Assembly (NCBI GenBank): GCA_030673585.1
Contig: DAOVIU010000022.1
Location: 1 to 9,423 of the forward strand
Length of the DNA stretch: 9,423 nucleotides
Direction: 5' to 3'
Origin: Pseudomonadota bacterium
GTDB taxonomy: Bacteria; Desulfobacterota; BSN033; G020346125
This document shows positions 6,511 to 9,423 of this stretch, piece by piece. The position numbers and the translations under genes are program-made. The notes beneath the pieces were generated by a model. It saw only the letters and a program-made list of their open reading frames with translations, did not search any database and was not told the DNA's origin. The stretch's first letter is position 1. Each line of letters opens with the position of its first letter.

Positions 6511-6960
6511 ATGTTGCGAAAGGCCAGAGTAGGGGATGTACGCACAATTCAGGGGCTTATCGAGGCATCGGCCTCCAAGGGTGAAATGCTCCATCGTTCC
6601 CTGAGCGAGATTTACGATCAACTGAGGGATTTTTACATCTACGAGGGGGATCGATCGCTGCTCGGCACCTGTGCTCTGCACATATGCTGGGAGGATTTGG
6701 CGGAAATCCGATCTCTGGCCGTATTAGAGGACGAGAGGCAAAAGGGAATTGGGTCGAAGTTGGTAAGGGCCTGCCTCAGAGAGGCGAGACGTCTCGGTAT
6801 CCGGAAGGTATTCGTCTTGACATACAAACCATCCTTTTTTGAACAATTCGGATTCGAGATTGTGGATAAAGCGGCATTACCCCATAAGGTGTGGAGCGAT
6901 TGCCTCAAGTGTGTGAAGTTTCCGGATTGTGATGAGACCGCAATGATCCTCGGATTGTAG
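6511..6960 (+). CDS. GNAT N-acetyltransferase, short ArgA-like (probable N-acetylglutamate synthase)
   Basis: A 149-residue single GNAT domain. It resembles the short, kinase-domain-free ArgA group that acetylates glutamate with acetyl-CoA in the first step of arginine synthesis. The acetyl-CoA pyrophosphate loop is RQKGIG (76-81), preceded by the AEIRSLAV strand (64-71). TYKPSFFEQFGF (104-115) is the family's strand 6/7 region. The C-terminal motif LPHKVWSDCLKC...PDCDETAM (123-145), with Cys131, Cys134 and Cys140, is typical of this short group. The gene starts eight bases after recN, with GGGAGG inside the recN 3' end, so it is translated from the same mRNA. The substrate assignment rests on resemblance; a different GNAT substrate is possible. 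Confidence 0.85.
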   Translation: MLRKARVGDVRTIQGLIEASASKGEMLHRSLSEIYDQLRDFYIYEGDRSLLGTCALHICWEDLAEIRSLAVLEDERQKGIGSKLVRACLREARRLGIRKVFVLTYKPSFFEQFGFEIVDKAALPHKVWSDCLKCVKFPDCDETAMILGL

Positions 6961-7249
6961 GAGCTGTTGCCCCAATCCCATTTCCCTCGCCGAAAAGAAT
7001 TTTTGACCATCCTTAAAGTTCGCTCCACTGCAAAAAGCGGCAGAGTCCCGACTCCGTCATCAAAACTTGCCCTCTAGGCTCAACCGCTTCGGGGAAAGTC
7101 CGGCACGGAACTGAACCAACCTGCGCACCCGCTGACCGCAACACTGCAGCACTGCAACACCGCAGAACCAATTTGCCGCAGCACTGAATACCTTGGGGCT
7201 CCTGGGATTCGGGCACCAATCCCCATAAGCAATACCCCTCCTCCGGCTT
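6961..7249. other. Convergent intergenic region
   Basis: Lies between the ends of the acetyltransferase (plus) and thiF (minus). It holds the family-2 repeat copy 2 and a hairpin, GGGATT-CGGGCACC-AATCCC (7204-7223), about 27 bases past the thiF stop. The hairpin lacks a T run in either direction. The one open frame here (7013-7219, minus) is simply a translation of the repeats. Confidence 0.5.
7132..7172. repeat. Family-2 short repeat, copy 2
   Basis: CTGACCGCA (7132-7140), two bases, then 8-base units ACTGCAGC, ACTGCAAC and ACCGCAGA, followed by ACCAA. One unit more than copy 1 at 3624-3654. A further fragment, GCCGCAGCACTGAA, follows at about 7175-7188. Confidence 0.7.
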
Positions 7250-8080
7250 CTATGATTCCCCTTCTTCCCCCAGTATGAGCCGGAGGACCATATTTGCCTG
7301 GTGGTGGGCGGCGATGCCTACCCTGGGGGCCATGAGGCCGACTCCGGGTCCCGCGGCACTCCTTTGATCCCCCACGATGAAGATCTTGGATGAGAATTTA
7401 GTCGTTCTAATAGTATTGTTATCCCCATAGCCAGCTACCCCAGAGGCAGCCACTACGTACGTATCCGGCATGGACTCCGATATCGCATTGATGAGCATGG
7501 CCTTCTCCTCGGCCTTGTCGAAGGCCTCAACAATGATATCGGCGTCGCCGAATATGCTTTGCACGTTTTTCGGGGTGATGACCGTACGGTGAGTGATGAC
7601 CCGGATATACGGGTTAACCTTTTGCAGATTTTCCCTCATGGCATCGGCCTTTGGTATTCCAATCTGCCGGATGAAGTACTGTTGGCGGTTGAGGTTACTC
7701 GGTTCCACGACGTCGAAATCGACCAGGATGAGAGTGCCAACCCCAATTCTGGCCAAGGCGATAGCCACCTGGGATCCCAATCCACCCAGCCCGGCTATCC
7801 CCACCGTGCTCCTCTTCACTTCCCCGTGAACCCCTGGGCTGTGCCTGGCAACCATCAGACATTCCAACTCCCTCTCATCGGGGATTTTCCCCTTTTCTAT
7901 GAGGACCACTTCGTCGCCATCCTTGAGGGGGATGTTTTCGGAAATGGGGAACCCATTGTAGATGATCAGATCTGAGGCGGGAAGAAATCTCCCTTTGAGA
8001 TCCAAAAGCCTCGTGTCGCGAGGGACTTGGCGATTCCTTTCATTGACCTTGACGGTGATAAAGTCGATTTTTTTTCCCAT
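7250..8080 (-). CDS. thiF: ThiF/HesA-family E1-like adenylyltransferase with fused N-terminal ubiquitin-like domain (ThiF family 2)
   Basis: A 276-residue protein. Residues 1 to about 66 look like a ThiS/MoaD beta-grasp domain (NGFPISENIPLKDGDEVVLIEKG). From about 90 onward it is an E1-type Rossmann domain. ATP-binding elements: GLGGLGS (97-103), VDFDVVEPSNLNRQQ (120-134, with Asp121 and Arg132), Lys144 and Asp188. E1-like enzymes adenylate the C-terminus of a sulfur carrier. Here the carrier-like domain is fused in front and has no Gly-Gly tail, so it cannot be activated conventionally. The only cysteine is Cys74, so the zinc-binding CxxC pairs of MoeB and classical ThiF are absent. cooT ends 14 bases upstream on the same strand, so the two are cotranscribed. 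The ThiF name follows family usage; a thiamine role is not shown by the neighbours. Confidence 0.87.
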   Translation of the reverse strand: MGKKIDFITVKVNERNRQVPRDTRLLDLKGRFLPASDLIIYNGFPISENIPLKDGDEVVLIEKGKIPDERELECLMVARHSPGVHGEVKRSTVGIAGLGGLGSQVAIALARIGVGTLILVDFDVVEPSNLNRQQYFIRQIGIPKADAMRENLQKVNPYIRVITHRTVITPKNVQSIFGDADIIVEAFDKAEEKAMLINAISESMPDTYVVAASGVAGYGDNNTIRTTKFSSKIFIVGDQRSAAGPGVGLMAPRVGIAAHHQANMVLRLILGEEGES

Positions 8081-8094
8081 GGAATCTCGGATGG

Positions 8095-8283
8095 TCAGCG
8101 TGGCGTAAGCTTGATCTTGTGATTGAGGAGATCCACCTCCTCTATGGAGGCCTCGACGATCTGCTCTTCGTCGAAGAGGTTGGTGAGACGAAGGCCGTTT
8201 CCCGCGGGTTTAATGGAGATGATGTCGGACAAGATCATCTCCTCTTTACCGTTCTTTATCATATATGCGTTGGATTGACACAT
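8095..8283 (-). CDS. cooT: CooT-family nickel-binding protein
   Basis: A 62-residue protein starting MCQSNAYMIKNGKEEMI and ending HKIKLTPR, matching the small all-beta CooT family. Known CooT dimers bind one nickel with Cys2 of each subunit and help nickel delivery to CO dehydrogenase. Cys2 is present here. An ATG six codons upstream (8301) is in frame, but the codons after it contain AGGAGG (8293-8298). That is an ideal Shine-Dalgarno nine bases before the ATG at 8283, so the shorter start is preferred. It also puts the functional cysteine at position 2. First gene of the cooT-thiF operon. No CO dehydrogenase gene is in the window. Confidence 0.88.
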   Translation of the reverse strand: MCQSNAYMIKNGKEEMILSDIISIKPAGNGLRLTNLFDEEQIVEASIEEVDLLNHKIKLTPR

Positions 8284-8308
8284 CTCGAATATCCTCCTCA
8301 TGATAACA

Positions 8309-8349
8309 ATAATAGAGGCGGATGGGTTCTGTCAACTCAAGCCCTTGAG
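8309..8349 (-). promoter_or_regulatory. cooT promoter with adjacent dyad
   Basis: On the minus strand a perfect TTGACA (8335-8330) and TATTAT (8314-8309) are 15 bases apart (or TATTGT at 18). Transcription would begin near 8302, just before the AGGAGG, which fits the shorter cooT start. Directly upstream of the -35 lies the dyad CTCAAG-CC-CTTGAG (8336-8349), a good position for an activator or repressor site. Confidence 0.5.
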
Positions 8350-8642
8350 GGCATGGGAATAGGTTTCCGAAGTTTCCTGGTTTTGCACCTGGATTTTATA
8401 CCTTATTGATTCCACGATGAAACATGATTTTCATAAGTGAACACCCTTGTCCCTTCGCTCCAGTGCTTCGTGAGGTGACCCTTTCGGGGCTCTAGGCGGG
8501 GAATACTTACCCCTTCCGGCCTCTCAAGGGCCGGCCTTCCCCTTCCTGCTCGCCCTCGATGGGTGCCCCACTTCTCCAGCAGATTACGCTCAGGGACAAC
8601 GGAGTTCCCAAAAAATTCAGGAAACTCCGGAATAGGTTTCTA
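8350..8642. other. Divergent intergenic region with hairpins and a 12-base direct repeat
   Basis: No gene is supported. GGAATAGGTTTC occurs exactly twice, at 8356-8367 (near the cooT promoter) and 8629-8640 (three bases before the alr -35). Hairpins: CCGGCC-N7-GGCCGG (8516-8534), and CGGAGTTCC paired with GGAAACTCCG with one bulge (8600-8629). No T run follows either. A structured RNA or regulatory region is possible but I recognise no known class. Confidence 0.4.
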
Positions 8643-8671
8643 TTGACTTTTACCGGAAATGGTCCTAATAA
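8643..8671 (+). promoter_or_regulatory. alr promoter
   Basis: TTGACT (8643-8648), an optimal 17-base spacer and TAATAA (8666-8671). The expected start near 8678 is only about five bases before the alr ATG. Confidence 0.65.
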
Positions 8672-8682
8672 TTTGGTAAATA

Positions 8683-9423
8683 ATGGTTCCCTTTTCCCGT
8701 CCTACCATTGCCGAGATCGATCTGGATTCCTTGGCCCACAATTACCAGCAAATTCGGAGTCGAGTTCATCCCGAGGCTCAGATTCTGGCCGTCGTAAAGG
8801 ACAATGGTTATGGCCATGGAGCGGTTCTGATAGCGAGGGAATTGGAGCGATTGGGAGTCGACTTGCTCGGGATCGCCATTGCCGATGAAGGCATCGAGCT
8901 GAGGGATGGTGGTGTAAAAAGGCCCATCCTGATTCTATCCGGAATATACGAGGAGGAGATTGACAAGGTCGTCGAATACGACCTCATTCCCATGGTTTTC
9001 GATGAAGGAATAGGGAGATCCCTTTCCGATCAGGCCAAGAGACGAAACAGGCGGGTGAAGGTTCACCTAAAATTCGATACGGGAATGGGCCGGTTGGGAA
9101 CTCCCATTGAAGGCGCCCGAAGGTTTATTGAGGGAATGAAGGTACTTCCGAACCTCGTCATCGACGGAGTCGCGTCCCATTTTTCCATGGCCGATGAGGA
9201 GTATACCCGTGCTCAGCTGAGAGCATTTAGGGAGTTGGTGGAACTCTGCCGCGGAGAGGGAATCAGACCAACCTACTGGCACATCAGCAGCAGTGCTCCC
9301 ATGATCGATTTCCCCGATTCTCGGTTCAATCTCGTACGCCCGGGAATTATGATCTATGGTTCATACCCAAGCAGGGAATATAGCGATCGCATCGCATTGA
9401 GATCGGTGATGCGACTGAGGACG
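8683..9423 (+). CDS. alr: Alanine racemase, N-terminal 247 residues (runs off the window)
   Basis: A PLP enzyme that interconverts L- and D-alanine to supply D-alanine for peptidoglycan. The TIM-barrel start is clear: the PLP lysine is Lys39 in AVVKDNGYGHG. KFDTGMGRLG (130-139) contains the lysine that is carbamylated in known structures (Lys130) and Arg137. SHFSMADEE (165-173) carries the conserved His166, and RPGIMIYG (219-226) the PLP-contacting Arg219. Full-length enzymes have about 370-380 residues, so roughly a third is beyond the right edge, including the catalytic tyrosine. The ATG at 8683 is the first possible start because an in-frame TAA stands at 8677-8679. There is no Shine-Dalgarno, consistent with a nearly leaderless mRNA. 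Confidence 0.95.
   Translation, partial: MVPFSRPTIAEIDLDSLAHNYQQIRSRVHPEAQILAVVKDNGYGHGAVLIARELERLGVDLLGIAIADEGIELRDGGVKRPILILSGIYEEEIDKVVEYDLIPMVFDEGIGRSLSDQAKRRNRRVKVHLKFDTGMGRLGTPIEGARRFIEGMKVLPNLVIDGVASHFSMADEEYTRAQLRAFRELVELCRGEGIRPTYWHISSSAPMIDFPDSRFNLVRPGIMIYGSYPSREYSDRIALRSVMRLRT

Noticed and set aside
7013..7219. A 68-codon minus-strand open frame
   Set aside because: Its Cys/Ser/Ala-rich sequence is a direct translation of the ACTGCAGC repeat units.
8559..8888. A 109-codon plus-strand open frame
   Set aside because: It overlaps the start of alr in another frame; alr has clear motifs and its own promoter.

Overview
This window looks like part of the chromosome of an anaerobic bacterium, most plausibly in the Desulfobacterota (former Deltaproteobacteria) or a similar syntrophic or sulfate-reducing lineage. 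That placement is an inference from gene content: a thiolase with a Zn-ribbon/OB-fold partner, a 2-hydroxyacyl-CoA dehydratase activator, a CooT nickel protein, a 'family 2' ThiF protein, and an adjacent nadK-recN pair. No rRNA or tRNA is present to confirm it.

Layout. (1) Positions 1-2327, minus strand: an acyl-CoA thiolase (1158-2327) is followed by a broken four-helix-bundle gene (884-1086) and then a Zn-ribbon/OB-fold (DUF35) protein (247-729). The thiolase and DUF35 protein are normally direct partners. Here a roughly 420-bp repeat-bounded block separates them. The block has AT-rich inverted repeats inside and CGTG/CACG-rich arms outside, and it carries the four-helix gene remnant. (2) Positions 2690-3469, plus strand: a BcrAD/BadFG-type ATPase (dehydratase activator) with no dehydratase beside it. 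(3) Positions 3834-6960, plus strand: nadK, recN and a short ArgA-like GNAT acetyltransferase, probably one transcription unit. (4) Positions 7250-8283, minus strand: a two-gene cooT-thiF operon with a good promoter and Shine-Dalgarno. (5) Position 8683 to the right edge, plus strand: the first 247 codons of an alanine racemase, driven by a promoter so close to the ATG that the mRNA should be almost leaderless.

How the parts fit. The thiolase-DUF35 pair and the activator ATPase point to CoA-ester metabolism in an anaerobe. CooT suggests nickel enzyme maturation (CO dehydrogenase or similar). nadK, recN, argA-like and alr are housekeeping genes.

The most unusual material is between the genes. 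Two families of short degenerate repeats occupy the gaps. Family 1 (CCGTG/CACGA plus TAAATACTAAA...CAAATGACC) abuts gene ends so closely that it supplies the stop codons of both the thiolase and the DUF35 gene. Family 2 (CTGACCGCA plus 8-nt ACTGCAGC units) sits at 3624-3654 and 7132-7172. The four-helix gene inside the family-1 element appears to have lost about 50 codons through a deletion between 7-9-nt direct repeats. No CRISPR array, tRNA, rRNA, recognisable insertion-sequence transposase or prophage gene was seen.
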